Positions 17,585-27,200 of a DNA stretch of 64,000 nt are shown piece after piece; within the stretch, counting starts at the first letter, position 1, and each line of letters starts with the position of its first letter. Below the pieces are notes generated by a model. It made no database searches, had not been told where the DNA came from, and saw only the letters and a list, made by a program, of their open reading frames with translations. The translations under genes were made by a program, and so were the position numbers. Source of the stretch: Sodalis sp. dw_96 (GTDB lineage Bacteria > Pseudomonadota > Gammaproteobacteria > Enterobacterales > Enterobacteriaceae); the NCBI RefSeq assembly GCF_018449575.1, contig NZ_JAAVUT010000003.1, forward strand, positions 248,001 through 312,000, given 5' to 3'.

Positions 17585-18823
17585 ATGAATTCATCTAATA
17601 GAATTTCCGCCAGTGTTGAAATCGAACGTCCCCTTATCAAGACGATCGGCGCCTGGAAAATACCTTTGGCCGCTTGGATGGTGACCGCGGTTTTTATCCT
17701 TTCCAATTCAGCCACACCGCTCTATGTAAGCTGGCAGAAGGAATTAGCCTTCTCATCCGGAACGCTCAGCGTTATTTTTGCCGCCTACATTGCAGGCCTC
17801 TTAATCGCGCTGCTGGTTGCCGGTCAGTTGTCGGATCGCTGGGGCAGGAAACCGATTCTTGTTCCTGGTATTCTGGTGGCGATGTCCGCCTGTATGTTAT
17901 TTGCCGCCGCGACGTCTATATCCGTTCTGATCCTCGCCCGCTTTTTAACCGGCGTAGCCGTGGGAACCATCGTCTCGGCGGGCATGGCGATGGTGGTTGA
18001 CGTGGGGGGTGCGGCGCGCAAACGGCAGGCTTCTCTGGCGGCTTCGGTTGCTATGGTTCTGGGCGCCGGATTGGGACCCATGCTGTCCGGCTTGACGGCA
18101 ACGTTGACGAAGAGTCCGATAATCATTGTTTTCAGCGTGGAATTCATACTGTTGTCCACTGCATTATTAATTCTGGTCTTGATGCCTTTACCGTCGTTGC
18201 ATCACACGCGGGAAGAGTTGCGGGAAGTGCGGCTGCGTTTACCGTCAGTGAAACGGGAGCACCGCCGGGATATTTTTCTGGGCATCGCCGTATTCGGGCC
18301 GGGCATTACCGCCACGTCCTTTGTCCTTTCCCTCGGCCCTTCGTTATTGTCCGGTCTGTTGCATGTTCAAAGTCCGCTTATTTCAGGCGGCGCGGCGTGC
18401 CTCATGTTTTTCACCGCTGCGGGGGTTCAGTTTGCCGTCAAGCGGCTCTCCATCAGGACCATTTTCCTATTTGGGTTGGCGGGAACCGGACTATCGATGA
18501 TCGCCATGGGTGTTGCCGTGTATGAATCCATCGCGTCCCTGCTCATACTAGCGGCGCTGATGGCCGGTGTGGGCCAAGGATTGGGGCAGTTGGCCGGACT
18601 GACACTCATAGCGACAAAAATCGAAAACAAGCACCGTGCTAAAGCCAATTCTTTGCTGAATATCGGCGGCTATATTCCGGCGGGCATACTGCCGGTAGCT
18701 ACCGGTTATCTGATTGACGTGACCGGTCTCGCGGCTGGGGCTGTCCTCTTTACCCTATTGATGTTTACCGTGGCGGCTTTCGCGTCGTTTTATGTGGCGA
18801 CAACCTTGCCCAAAATCCATTAA
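17585..18823 (+). CDS. MFS transporter (drug-efflux type)
   Basis: A 412-aa major-facilitator protein with twelve predicted membrane segments. Motif A is visible between TM2 and TM3 as AGQLSDRWGRKPILVPG (near residues 78-95), and a Gly-rich TM5 GAGLGPMLSGL corresponds to antiporter motif C. It probably exports small hydrophobic compounds by proton antiport. AGAGGA lies 8 bases upstream of the ATG. Control by the divergent LysR gene is likely. Confidence 0.85.
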   Translation: MNSSNRISASVEIERPLIKTIGAWKIPLAAWMVTAVFILSNSATPLYVSWQKELAFSSGTLSVIFAAYIAGLLIALLVAGQLSDRWGRKPILVPGILVAMSACMLFAAATSISVLILARFLTGVAVGTIVSAGMAMVVDVGGAARKRQASLAASVAMVLGAGLGPMLSGLTATLTKSPIIIVFSVEFILLSTALLILVLMPLPSLHHTREELREVRLRLPSVKREHRRDIFLGIAVFGPGITATSFVLSLGPSLLSGLLHVQSPLISGGAACLMFFTAAGVQFAVKRLSIRTIFLFGLAGTGLSMIAMGVAVYESIASLLILAALMAGVGQGLGQLAGLTLIATKIENKHRAKANSLLNIGGYIPAGILPVATGYLIDVTGLAAGAVLFTLLMFTVAAFASFYVATTLPKIH

Positions 18824-18938
18824 CCCGGCGCCAATCAGTACTAAACACTATCAATCCAGTAAAAGACGGCGCGAGGAATCACAATGGATTTACGGCGCGG
18901 GCTTTTCATCGGGCTACCGGCAAGCCGATAGCCGCATA

Positions 18939-19880
18939 TCAATCTGCCGGTTTGTTGTTTTCCAGCCATTGCTTTACATCGGTAACCCGAAACCCGTGGC
19001 GGGCGTTATAACTCTCTTCTTTTCGCCAGGCCACGCCGTCCGGCCGCGCAAAGGCGAGCCGGTAGGCCGCCGCCACATCGCTTGGCGCGGCTTTCGTCGC
19101 CTGCCGCAGGTCAGCATGGCTATGCACCTCAAGGGTGAATGGACGCTGATAATGCTGGGCCAGCAATGTGGTCAGCCCGTGGTAAGTAATGGTGTCCCCT
19201 GCGATATACACCACTTCATCTTCGATAACGGGCTGATGGAAAAATATCTTCGCCGTCAGGATGCCGATATCCCCCGGCGTGGTAAGCGTCAGCGAAAAGT
19301 CGGCATCACCCGGGGCATGAACCTTATGCCGGGGCATATCCACCAGCCCGAAGCCGGGTTCAAAAAGGTAGCTGGTGAACATGCCCGTGGAAACGATGAC
19401 CCAGTGGGTTTGGCGCTGGGCGCGTAACATTTCACGTACGGCCAGCTGTTCATCCCATACGGGCTGTCCGCTTCCCAAACCGATCCGATCGTAATCCACG
19501 CCAAACTGCCAGGGAAAATAACGGTCCACGCCGGCGGCGAGCACCGCCTGGGTAATTTTAAGCTGAGTCCCGGCTCCGCCGACAAAACCACTGCAATTAA
19601 TGATGGCGTCATAGGGGGTGAAGCGTTGAGCCAGTTCTTCAGCGGTTTGCTGACTGAAATCCGCGTTAATGACCTCTACGCCCCAGGCCGCCAGCCGTTG
19701 CAGACGGGCCTGATTTGCCGGGCCGTCATCTTTTAACGATGCCGGGCGCAACAATACGGTTAAACTGATATCGGGATGCTGTTCCCGCTCTTTTACAAAA
19801 GCGTCAATCATTGCCATACCCAGTTCTCCGGCACCGAGAACCAGAATATTTCGCCATTGACGCGTAATGGTACCGTTCAT
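18939..19880 (-). CDS. NmrA-like/aromatic-alcohol reductase, NAD(P)-binding
   Basis: A 313-aa atypical SDR of the NmrA/isoflavone-reductase group with the dinucleotide motif GAGELGMAMIDAF near residues 14-26 and the segment INCSGFVGGAGTQLKITQAV. It begins at ATG 19880 with GGAGG six bases upstream. Such proteins reduce aromatic alcohols or act as redox sensors. It is divergent from a mutated HxlR-type regulator, and a 14-bp palindrome lies just upstream of its start. Confidence 0.8.
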   Translation of the reverse strand: MNGTITRQWRNILVLGAGELGMAMIDAFVKEREQHPDISLTVLLRPASLKDDGPANQARLQRLAAWGVEVINADFSQQTAEELAQRFTPYDAIINCSGFVGGAGTQLKITQAVLAAGVDRYFPWQFGVDYDRIGLGSGQPVWDEQLAVREMLRAQRQTHWVIVSTGMFTSYLFEPGFGLVDMPRHKVHAPGDADFSLTLTTPGDIGILTAKIFFHQPVIEDEVVYIAGDTITYHGLTTLLAQHYQRPFTLEVHSHADLRQATKAAPSDVAAAYRLAFARPDGVAWRKEESYNARHGFRVTDVKQWLENNKPAD

Positions 19881-19894
19881 AGTATCCTCCTGTA

Positions 19895-19908
19895 GATGTG
19901 GCCACATC
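19895..19908. promoter_or_regulatory. Perfect 14-bp palindrome, probable HxlR operator
   Basis: GATGTGGCCACATC is a perfect palindrome in the divergent region between the NmrA reductase (start 19880) and the HxlR gene (19971). A second inverted repeat, TCCTG-N4-CAGGA, abuts it at 19,908-19,921. The placement suggests HxlR binding. Confidence 0.5.
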
Positions 19909-19970
19909 CTGCCAGCAGGAAACGAAGGCAGCAATTAGGTACACACATGATACCGGGAGGGTGAATGAAG

Positions 19971-20390
19971 ATGAGTGAGGCGCAAATAGCACAATTTTCC
20001 GCTATTTGTGATGCGCTTAGCGATTAAGATGACCATCTGAAACGGGAAATTCTTGCCCATGCCGGTAACCGCTGGTCGCTGGGCGTGCTATATGCCTTGG
20101 GAACACGTGGGACGTTACGTCATGCTGAGCTGTTACGGGCATTACCCGATGTTACGCAGAGAATGCTGACCCTGACGCTGCGCCATCTTGAACGGGATGG
20201 CCTTATCAGTCGCCATGATTACCAGCAAAAAAAACCTCATCCACGGGTAGAATACGGGCTGACCCGGCTGGGAGAAGGTATGTTGCTGAATATGCTGCCG
20301 CTTTGGAACTGGATCATTGAAAATTCGGCTGCTTTTCGCCAGTCCCGCGATGGTTTCACGGCCAAGCGGCTCGGAAAGGAGGATGAATAA
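19971..20390 (+). pseudogene. HxlR-family regulator with in-frame TAA at codon 19
   Basis: ATG 19971 opens a frame that codes for 18 residues, hits TAA at 20,025-20,027 and then continues in the same frame with the full winged helix (RWSLGVLYALGTRGTLRHAELLRALPDVTQRMLTLTLRHLERDGLI) to TAA 20390. HxlR proteins sense reactive aldehydes or quinones. The stop falls in the poorly conserved N-terminal leader, so initiation at GTG 20085 could give a 101-aa product lacking the first helix, but no good ribosome-binding site is seen there. Probable nonsense pseudogene. Confidence 0.65.
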
Positions 20391-20771
20391 GGAGCCGGTC
20401 TCAAAGGTTATTGTCTGCATGTCGATGACTGCGCCGAGGCTTATGTGGCGCTTGCCGAGCATCCGAAGCGAGCCGAGGTGGCCCAACAGGCATTCAATAT
20501 TTCCAACATAATGTACGAGACTGCGCAAGAGATTGGCGAAGCCTTAGCGAAGTCCTACGGACTGACGGTGGAGTTCGTTCCCACGAGTGAGGAACTGCCG
20601 ATGTATTCGGTGCACGCTCTTGCCAACTTCTGGCAATGGGTCTCGTCGGACAAATTACGTGCGCTTACGGGATGGAGGGAGCGTAAATCGACATTCGTCG
20701 AAGGGATCGAGGAGTACCGCCTTGCTTATGAGGCGACTCAAAAAGCTGAGGTGATCCGTAAAAGCACATAG
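20391..20771 (+). pseudogene. C-terminal fragment of an NAD-dependent epimerase/dehydratase (extended SDR)
   Basis: The frame opens immediately after the HxlR stop and reads GLKGYCLHVDDCAEAYVALAEHP to EYRLAYEATQKAEVIRKST, about 126 residues. HVDDCAEAYVALAE is the C-terminal motif of extended SDR epimerases; the Rossmann domain and YxxxK (about 180-200 residues) are absent and there is no start codon. A deletion fused this fragment to the HxlR end. Confidence 0.6.
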
Positions 20772-20832
20772 CTGAGATCGGACAAGGGTTTACCCAAAGC
20801 AATAAATCGCAAAGGGTAAACCGGCCATTGCG

Positions 20833-21744
20833 TTATTTCTTCTTCGCTGCTTTACCCTTCTCAGCCGCTTCATTTTCAATGGGCGGTACCGCACCGATTT
20901 CCGCGCCGGTGATGGGATTTACCGTCGGATCGGATGCCGTGCGAAGCGCGAGATTATCCAGGTTGGCCTGCTGTTTTTTTGGTAACGTCACGCTGGCGCC
21001 GCCGTCGCCGCCATCAACCGCCGGCGCCGGTTCAGCCACGTAGTTGAAGTTCTCGTCGGAGTTCCAACTGCCTCTGACCTCGCCGCCTTCGGACATATTG
21101 AAGTAGGTGGTGGCATATTTCTCAATCGGCGGCAGCTTGCCGGGGGGGAAATTGTTGCGAATGGAATAAAGCGCCTTCTCAAACGAAATCTGATGAGCGA
21201 CTTCACGGGTCATAAGAAATCCCAGCGCGTCTTTAACCCCGGGGTCATCCGTCAGGTTAATCAGGCGTTCATAGATAATCTTGGCACGGGCTTCCGCCGC
21301 GATATTGGATCGTAAATCCGCGGTCACCTCGCCGATGGTATCAATATAGGCGGCGGTCCAGGGTGCGCCGGCGGAATTGGTCAATGCCGGCCCGCCGCCG
21401 TATAATAGCGCCGTGGTATGGCTGCTATTGCCATGCCCGGTTAATGAACGGTACAGCTCGCCTTCCTGTTCAGTGCCTTCGGCAAGATCGCCTTTGGCGC
21501 CTTTATTCAACATCCCCACCAGGGTACCGATAATTTCAAGATGGCTCAGCTCTTCGGTGGCGATATCCATCAGCAGGTCCTTGCGGCCCGCATCCTCATC
21601 CGCGAGACCTTGGGTAAAATAACGGCATGCAGCCGCCAGTTCACCTTGAGGACCGCCAAATTGCTCAAGGAGAAGATTCGCCAGCCCTGGGTTGGGATGC
21701 GCGACGCGGACGGTATACTGCAGCTGTTTTACATGTCTAAACAT
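20833..21744 (-). CDS. katN: Manganese (non-heme) catalase KatN
   Basis: A 303-aa ferritin-like di-manganese catalase that splits hydrogen peroxide. Metal-binding helices are visible: QGELAAACRYF, TEELSHLEIIGTLVGML, SNIAAEARAKIIYERLI and TREVAHQISFEKAL; the typical GGPALTNSAGAPW loop is also present. ATG 21744 with TTTGGAG six bases upstream gives the family start MFRHVKQLQYTVRV. The Lys-rich tail (EKGKAAKKK) is common in the family. It stands alone after a 668-bp non-coding region; such genes are often RpoS-dependent, which is not shown here. Confidence 0.92.
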   Translation of the reverse strand: MFRHVKQLQYTVRVAHPNPGLANLLLEQFGGPQGELAAACRYFTQGLADEDAGRKDLLMDIATEELSHLEIIGTLVGMLNKGAKGDLAEGTEQEGELYRSLTGHGNSSHTTALLYGGGPALTNSAGAPWTAAYIDTIGEVTADLRSNIAAEARAKIIYERLINLTDDPGVKDALGFLMTREVAHQISFEKALYSIRNNFPPGKLPPIEKYATTYFNMSEGGEVRGSWNSDENFNYVAEPAPAVDGGDGGASVTLPKKQQANLDNLALRTASDPTVNPITGAEIGAVPPIENEAAEKGKAAKKK

Positions 21745-22412
21745 TGCTATCTCCAAAATGAAAAATGACTGGTTCGGCAATTGCGTGCCGTTTTATCCTG
21801 ACTTTTTACTTATTCTCTGACGTTCGACAAAGCGTCGCGACGTATTGCCCGACAAAATAATTTTAACGTCGAAATTTGGTAGGGGTTTAACGATTTAAAG
21901 GTATGCATGCTCCCATTAAAGAGTATTAATATTTTTATTAAGTTAATGCTATTAAACAATTGATAAGATTAATCTTCAGAAGGAAATAAGAATGTCGTTC
22001 CTTTATTTTCATTGTCAAGGCTGCTATGCCCTTAATGCGTCTGTTGCTTAACTAAAGTTAGCTCATCATAAAATAATTGCAAACTCATTAAGCCTTCTTT
22101 TCAACGATATTTTTTCGGGCAATTTATCTCGCTAATAAGCCACATTTAAACCCGGAATTGACATATTTTAACTGTTCAGCTAGCGATGGTAAATACCTCT
22201 GCCACAGTAGAAATAAAGAGTCGGGATATTAAAGCGAAGCGGGAAAAATCCGTTTATTAAAAACATTCCATGACGCGACATTCTGGTTTCATATATAACT
22301 GCCGGCAAATTTTATAGTTTCCTTATCACCTTGTATTTTCGCATTAAAAGCGTGGCGATGTAATGTTGTTCACCGCAAGGGCGGGAATCCTCCCGCCCGT
22401 GCTTCCCGAATG
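21745..22412. other. AT-rich intergenic region between katN and the DJ-1/PfpI gene
   Basis: A 668-bp AT-rich stretch holding the katN promoter. No conserved protein or RNA was recognised. A 19-codon ORF (21,992-22,051, MSFLYFHCQGCYALNASVA) has a strong AGAAGGAA site before its ATG on the plus strand and may be a small protein, but no homologue is known to me. A GC-rich hairpin at 22,379-22,398 ends the region. Confidence 0.4.
22379..22398 (-). terminator. GC-rich hairpin after the DJ-1/PfpI gene
   Basis: GGGCGGGA and TCCCGCCC form a perfect 8-bp stem with a 4-base loop, 14 bases beyond the stop codon of the minus-strand gene. There is no U-run after it, so termination efficiency is uncertain. 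Confidence 0.45.
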
Positions 22413-23093
22413 CTAATCAACAAGCTGTGTCAGCAAGAGGGCCGCGGCGGCGGCCGAGGAGCCGGGGTTTTGGCCGGTGATCAGAAGACCGTCCCTGACG
22501 ACATAGGATGCCCAATCATCGGACTTGAAATAGATGCCGCCTTTGGCCTTGAGTTCGTCTTCCACCAGGAACGGCACGATATCGGTGAGACCGACGGCGG
22601 CTTCTTCGGTGTTGGTGAACCCTGTGACTTTCTTGCCCTCCACCAGCGGCTTGTCGGCTGGTGTCTTGGCGTGACGAAGAACGCCCGGCGCGTGGCAGAC
22701 CAGGGCAATGGGCTTACCTGCCGCGACAAAGGACTGTATAAGTTCAATGGAATGCGGATCTTCGGCGAGATCCCACAGCGGACCGTGACCGCCAGGATAG
22801 AACACCGTGTCGAAATCCGCCTGGGTGACGCTGTCCAGGCGCACGGTGGCGGCGAGTTGCGCATTCGCCGCTGCATCGGACTCGAAGCGGCGGGTAAGAT
22901 CGGTCTGGAAGGACGGCTCGTTGCTCTTGGGATCAAGGGGCGGCTGGCCGCCCTTGGGCGAGGCCAGCACGATTTCCGCGCCGGCATCTTTAAACGCATA
23001 GTAGGGGGCGGCCAGCTCTTCCAGCCAGAAGCCCGTCTTACGGCCGGTGTTGCCAAGTTGGTCATGGGAAGTCAGAACCATCAGGATTTTCAT
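22413..23093 (-). CDS. DJ-1/PfpI-family protein (Hsp31-like, type 1 glutamine amidotransferase fold)
   Basis: A 226-aa protein with the nucleophile elbow Cys133 in ALVCHAPGVL and an upstream Glu in the KTGFWLEELAAPYYAF segment (about residues 19-35), matching Hsp31-type glyoxalase III/chaperone proteins. PGGHGPLWDL precedes it. These detoxify methylglyoxal or protect proteins from electrophiles. ATG 23093 is preceded by AGAGGA. The promoter region carries TAGACCGGTCGTCT, also found before the nearby TetR gene, so that repressor very likely controls it. Confidence 0.85.
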   Translation of the reverse strand: MKILMVLTSHDQLGNTGRKTGFWLEELAAPYYAFKDAGAEIVLASPKGGQPPLDPKSNEPSFQTDLTRRFESDAAANAQLAATVRLDSVTQADFDTVFYPGGHGPLWDLAEDPHSIELIQSFVAAGKPIALVCHAPGVLRHAKTPADKPLVEGKKVTGFTNTEEAAVGLTDIVPFLVEDELKAKGGIYFKSDDWASYVVRDGLLITGQNPGSSAAAAALLLTQLVD

Positions 23094-23134
23094 GTCGTTT
23101 TCCTCTAAGGCGCGAGTGGTAAGTTTAGTCTGAG

Positions 23135-23148
23135 TAGACCGGTCGTCT
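23135..23148. promoter_or_regulatory. TetR operator copy 1 (before DJ-1/PfpI gene)
   Basis: TAGACCGGTCGTCT lies 42 bases upstream of the PfpI start codon. The same motif, TAGACCAGTCGTCTA, is found 20 bases upstream of the TetR gene at 23,946. The TAGACC-GTC half-sites resemble known TetR-family boxes (TAGACCnGTCTA type). Confidence 0.65.
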
Positions 23149-23187
23149 CTGTGTGCGCTACAAAAAAGCACTTCCAGGGAAGTGTGT

Positions 23188-23340
23188 GCGGCAAACGTTC
23201 CCCTGGGTCAAGGGAACGATAAAGCCGTTGCCAATTCCCCTGGATCAGGTGAAAGACCGAGCCGTTGTCGATTTCCCATGGATCTTGAGAAAGATGGCGC
23301 CGTTGTCAATTCCTCATCGTTATGGGGAAAGATGGAGAAG
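23188..23340. repeat. Degenerate tandem repeat, four copies of about 37-38 bp
   Basis: A unit of the form GCCGTTGNCAATTCCCNTGGATC...GAAAGA recurs at about 23,188, 23,224, 23,261 and 23,299, with spacing of 36-38 bp and a partial fifth at about 23,337. The array lies between the PfpI promoter and the 3' end of the TetR gene and ends inside its last codons. Copies are 65-80% alike by eye. Function unknown. Confidence 0.6.
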
Positions 23341-23925
23341 TTGCCGAGTCGTCGTCATGGTTGCCTCAAAGGGCTGTCTGCCGCGGACAATCTTGACCAT
23401 CACGCTGGTCCCCAACCATAACTGATAAAGACTCTGCGCCACGCGTTCAGGAGTATCGTCAATAGAAAGCGATCCTTCCGCCACGCCGGCTTCAATAGCC
23501 AGTGCCAGGCGGGAGATAATACCCGCTGTGCCGCGCTTAAGCGCCAGTCGCATGGCTTCCGATAAATCCGCCACTTCCGCGCCAAGCTTTACCGCGAGGC
23601 ATTTGCCCTGGCAGTCGAAAAAAGACTGCGTCTCCTGCCAGCTTTGCCAATAATTCATCAGACGCTGCGCCATGGTCAGGCCGGACTGGCCAAGCGTAGC
23701 ATCCAGGTCAGCCAGATAATCCGCGAAATAGTCCTCCAGCATCGCCTCGCCGAAGGCATCCTTCGAGCTAAAGTAATGGTAAAAAGATCCCTTCGGGACA
23801 CCGGCAGTGGCCAGGATTTCGTTCAAACCGACGGCCGAAAATCCCTTACCGGCCATGATTTGCCGGCCTGTGGCAAGAATCTTTTCGCGGACATCGGAAG
23901 TCTCGGTAGTGTTTACAGTCGTCAT
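23320..23925 (-). CDS. TetR-family regulator, probable repressor of the DJ-1/PfpI gene
   Basis: A 201-aa TetR protein with helix-turn-helix FSAVGLNEILATAGVPKGSFYHYFSSKDAF (about residues 29-58) and a C-terminal domain of the TetR_C-type seen in AcrR/NemR/YxaF relatives (SFFDCQGKCLAVKLGAEVADLSEAMR, with two Cys that could sense electrophiles). It is followed by the PfpI gene in the same direction. Matching operator motifs before both genes (23,135 and 23,946) support a local autoregulated electrophile-defence unit. Its last codons run into a tandem repeat array. Confidence 0.87.
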   Translation of the reverse strand: MTTVNTTETSDVREKILATGRQIMAGKGFSAVGLNEILATAGVPKGSFYHYFSSKDAFGEAMLEDYFADYLADLDATLGQSGLTMAQRLMNYWQSWQETQSFFDCQGKCLAVKLGAEVADLSEAMRLALKRGTAGIISRLALAIEAGVAEGSLSIDDTPERVAQSLYQLWLGTSVMVKIVRGRQPFEATMTTTRQLLHLSP

Positions 23926-23945
23926 AGCGCTAATTTAGCAGCGAA

Positions 23946-23960
23946 TAGACCAGTCGTCTA
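23946..23960. promoter_or_regulatory. TetR operator copy 2 (before the TetR gene)
   Basis: TAGACCAGTCGTCTA lies 20 bases upstream of the TetR start codon and shares 13 of its first 14 bases with the site before the PfpI gene, as expected for autoregulation. Confidence 0.65.
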
Positions 23961-24244
23961 GTGTGTTTAAAGATCTTTTCCATAGCCTTTCTTAGGAAGG
24001 ATCGCCTGACGGCGGAAAAACGCCAGGGCGGCAATGGTGCTAAGCTATTATTCATTGCTCGCCGGCGTTGACCGCTGCCTGCCGGCCCCTGAAGGCAAGT
24101 CACCGGCACGGTTGGCTCTTCGGCCTTAATAAGGATCCCGTCGCCATGAAAAATATCGGTTCGCCGTCGTTTGAACAAGAGTCGCCCTGCGCGCATTACG
24201 CCCCGACATGCGTTCAATACAGCGCCATCAGGTACTCATAATCG

Positions 24245-27200
24245 ATGGGAAAGCCAGAACAGGCTCCTCCGAATCCCCTTAGTCGGTTCCAGCCCGCCAC
24301 CCGGGACTGGTTCGCTTCGACGTTCGCGGCCCCAACGCCCGCGCAACAGGCCGCCTGGGCGGCGATCGGGGCAGGCGACTGTACGCTGGTCATCGCGCCC
24401 ACCGGTTCGGGCAAGACGCTGGCGGCCTTTTTGCACGCCATCGACGGGCTGTTCCGGGAACGCGAACGCAATCCTGACCGCCCGCGCCAAACCGCCACCC
24501 GGGTGGTTTACATCTCGCCCATCAAGGCGCTGGGCGCCGATGTGCGGCGCAATCTGAGCGTGCCGCTGGATGGCGTCAACGCTATAAGAAGGCAGCGTGG
24601 CGATCCCAGAGTGGAGCTGACGGTGGGTATGCGCACCGGTGATACGCCCGCCGCTGAACGCGCCGGCCTGCTGAGACGACCGCCGGATATTCTGATCACC
24701 ACGCCCGAGTCGCTGTATCTGATGTTGACCTCCAAGGCGCGCGAAACTTTACGCGGCGTGACCACGGTAATTATCGACGAGATTCATGCGGTGGCCGGTT
24801 CCAAACGCGGTTCGCACCTGACGCTGAGCCTGGAGCGGCTGGACGCATTGCTGCCCGGGCCCGCTGCGCGCATCGGCCTGTCGGCAACGGTGCGCCCGGT
24901 AGAGCGCGTAGCCCGTTTTTTGGGCGGCGCGCTTCCGGTTACGGTGGTTAACCCCGCGGCGAGCCGGCCTCTCGAGGTGAAGATCGTCGTGCCGGTGGAG
25001 GATATGACCGATATACCGGCTCAGGGAGATATCTCGCCGGAGACCAAAGCACCCGGGCGCCCGGGGTCGATTTGGCCTCATGTGGAGGCCAGCATCCTTG
25101 AACAGATTCTCGCCTGCCGGTCAACCATCGTATTTACCAATTCCCGCGGGCTGGCGGAAAGGCTGACGGCGCGCCTCAATGAACGCTATGCCGAATGTTG
25201 CGCCGCCTCGCCCCGGCCGGAAGAACCGCCCACGCATTATCTCTCCTCCTCGGGCAGCACCGAAAAGCGCTCCACCGGCGAGCCGCCCACCGTTGCCCGC
25301 TCCCACCATGGCTCGGTGTCGAAAGAGCAGCGGGCGGAGATTGAAATCGCGCTTAAATCAGGGGAACTGCGCTGCGTGGTGGCCACTTCCAGCCTTGAAC
25401 TCGGCATCGACATGGGGTTGGTGGATCAGGTCATCCAGGTTGGCGCGCCGCCCTCAGTGGCGAGCGCGTTGCAGCGGGTGGGGCGGGCCGGCCATCAGGT
25501 GGGCGGCGTTTCCACCGGGGTGTTTTATCCCCGTACCCGGCGCGATTTGATCGACGCCGCCGTGACGGTGGAACGCATGCTGGCAGGGCGGTTGGAATCG
25601 GTGGCGCCGCCGCGCAATCCCCTTGACGTGCTGGCGCAGCAAACCGTTGCCGCCGTGGCGATGGAACCGCTTAATATCGATGATTGGTATGCCAGGGTGC
25701 GCCGGGCGGATCCGTTTCGCGCTTTGCCCCGCAGCGCTTTCGATGCAACCCTGGATATGCTGGCGGGCCGCTACCCGTCGGAAGCGTTTGGCGAATTCCG
25801 CCCGCGCCTGGTGTGGGATCGCACGAGCGGCACGCTGACCGCCCGTCCGGGTGCGCAGCAGTTGGCGGTCATCAGCGGCGGTACGATACCGGATCGCGGT
25901 ATGTTCAGCGTGGTCTTGCCCGAAGGTGAGGAGCAACGGGGCGCGCGCCGGGTGGGCGAGCTCGACGAGGAGATGGTTTACGAGTCGCGGGTCAACGACG
26001 TGATTACGCTGGGCGCCACCTCTTGGCGAATCCAGCAGATCACCCACGATCAGGTGGTGGTGATCCCGGCGCCGGGACGCTCGGCCCGGCTGCCGTTTTG
26101 GCATGGCGACAACGCCGGCCGGCCGGCGGAGCTGGGGGAAGCCATCGGCGTTTTCCTGCGCGAGGTTGAGGCGGCTACGGGGGGCAAGCGGGACCCGCTC
26201 AATGGGAGCAGCCCGTTGGCGGCGCGTCTCATGGCCGCCGGGTTGGACGAAAACGCCATCAATAATCTGGTGCAGCTGGTGGCTGAGCAGCGGGAAGCCA
26301 CCGATGTGCTGCCCACCGACCAGACACTGGTGATTGAACGCTGCCGCGATGAGAACGGCGACTGGCGAGTGATGCTGCATTCTTCCTACGGACAGCGCGT
26401 CCATGCGCCCTGGGCGCTGGCTATCGCCGCGCGCATCTACCGGCGTTTGAAAATCGACCCCTCCGTCGTCGCCAGCGATGACGGTATCATTATTCGCATA
26501 CCGGACGGCGTCGGCCGCCTTCCCGGCGCGGAACTGTTTGTTTTCGATTCGTTGGCGCTGCCGCAAATCGTCACCGATGCGGTAGGGCAGTCGTCGCTGT
26601 TTGTCGCCCGCTTTCGCGAATGCGCGGCGCGCGCCTTGCTGTTGCCGCGCCGCCGCCCCGGCAAGCGCTCGCCCCTGTGGCAACAGCGCCTGCGCGCCGG
26701 TCAGCTGCTGGAGATTGCCCGGGAGCATGACGATTTTCCGCTTATTATCGAGACCGCCAGGGAGTGTTTGCAGGATGTTTACGACCTCACCGCATTGCAG
26801 GCGCTGATGCAACGGCTGAATGACGGCGGGGTGCGGCTGCTGGAGGTTACCACCGAGATCCCGTCGCCGTTTGCGGCCGATTTGCTGTTCGGCTACGTGG
26901 GGGAATTCATGTATCAGGGGGATGTGCCCTTGGCTGAACGCCGGGCATCGGTGTTCTCGCTGGACAGCGGTTTGCTGGGCGAACTCTTGGGACAGGTGGA
27001 TTTAGGCGAGTTGCTCGATCCCCTGGTGATGGAACGGGTGGAACAAGAGTTGCAGCGCATCGCCTCGGGCAGCCGGGTGAAGGGCGCGGAGGGGCTGGTG
27101 GATCTGCTGCGTGAGCTGGGTCCGTTGTCGTCATCGGAGATCGCGGCACGTCTGGCCGGCGAGGAACCCGGTGATTATCTGGCGCAGCTGGAAGCGTCCG

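Noticed and set aside
20787..20822. Inverted repeat GGTTTACCC / GGGTAAACC after katN
   Set aside because: The 18-base loop and lack of a U-run make a terminator uncertain; it was noted but not listed.
22930..23340. Possible CRISPR array
   Set aside because: The repeats at 23,188-23,340 are degenerate and directly adjoining, with no regular unique spacers and no cas genes in the window.
24145..24240. A 31-codon ORF ending four bases before lhr
   Set aside because: Its ribosome-binding site is moderate and no attenuator hairpin or repeated-codon pattern is visible, so a leader-peptide claim is not supported.
25454..26812. A 452-aa open frame antisense to lhr
   Set aside because: It is a GC-rich shadow of the lhr coding frame with a composition of Arg/His/Gln and no domain; lhr is intact and clearly coding.
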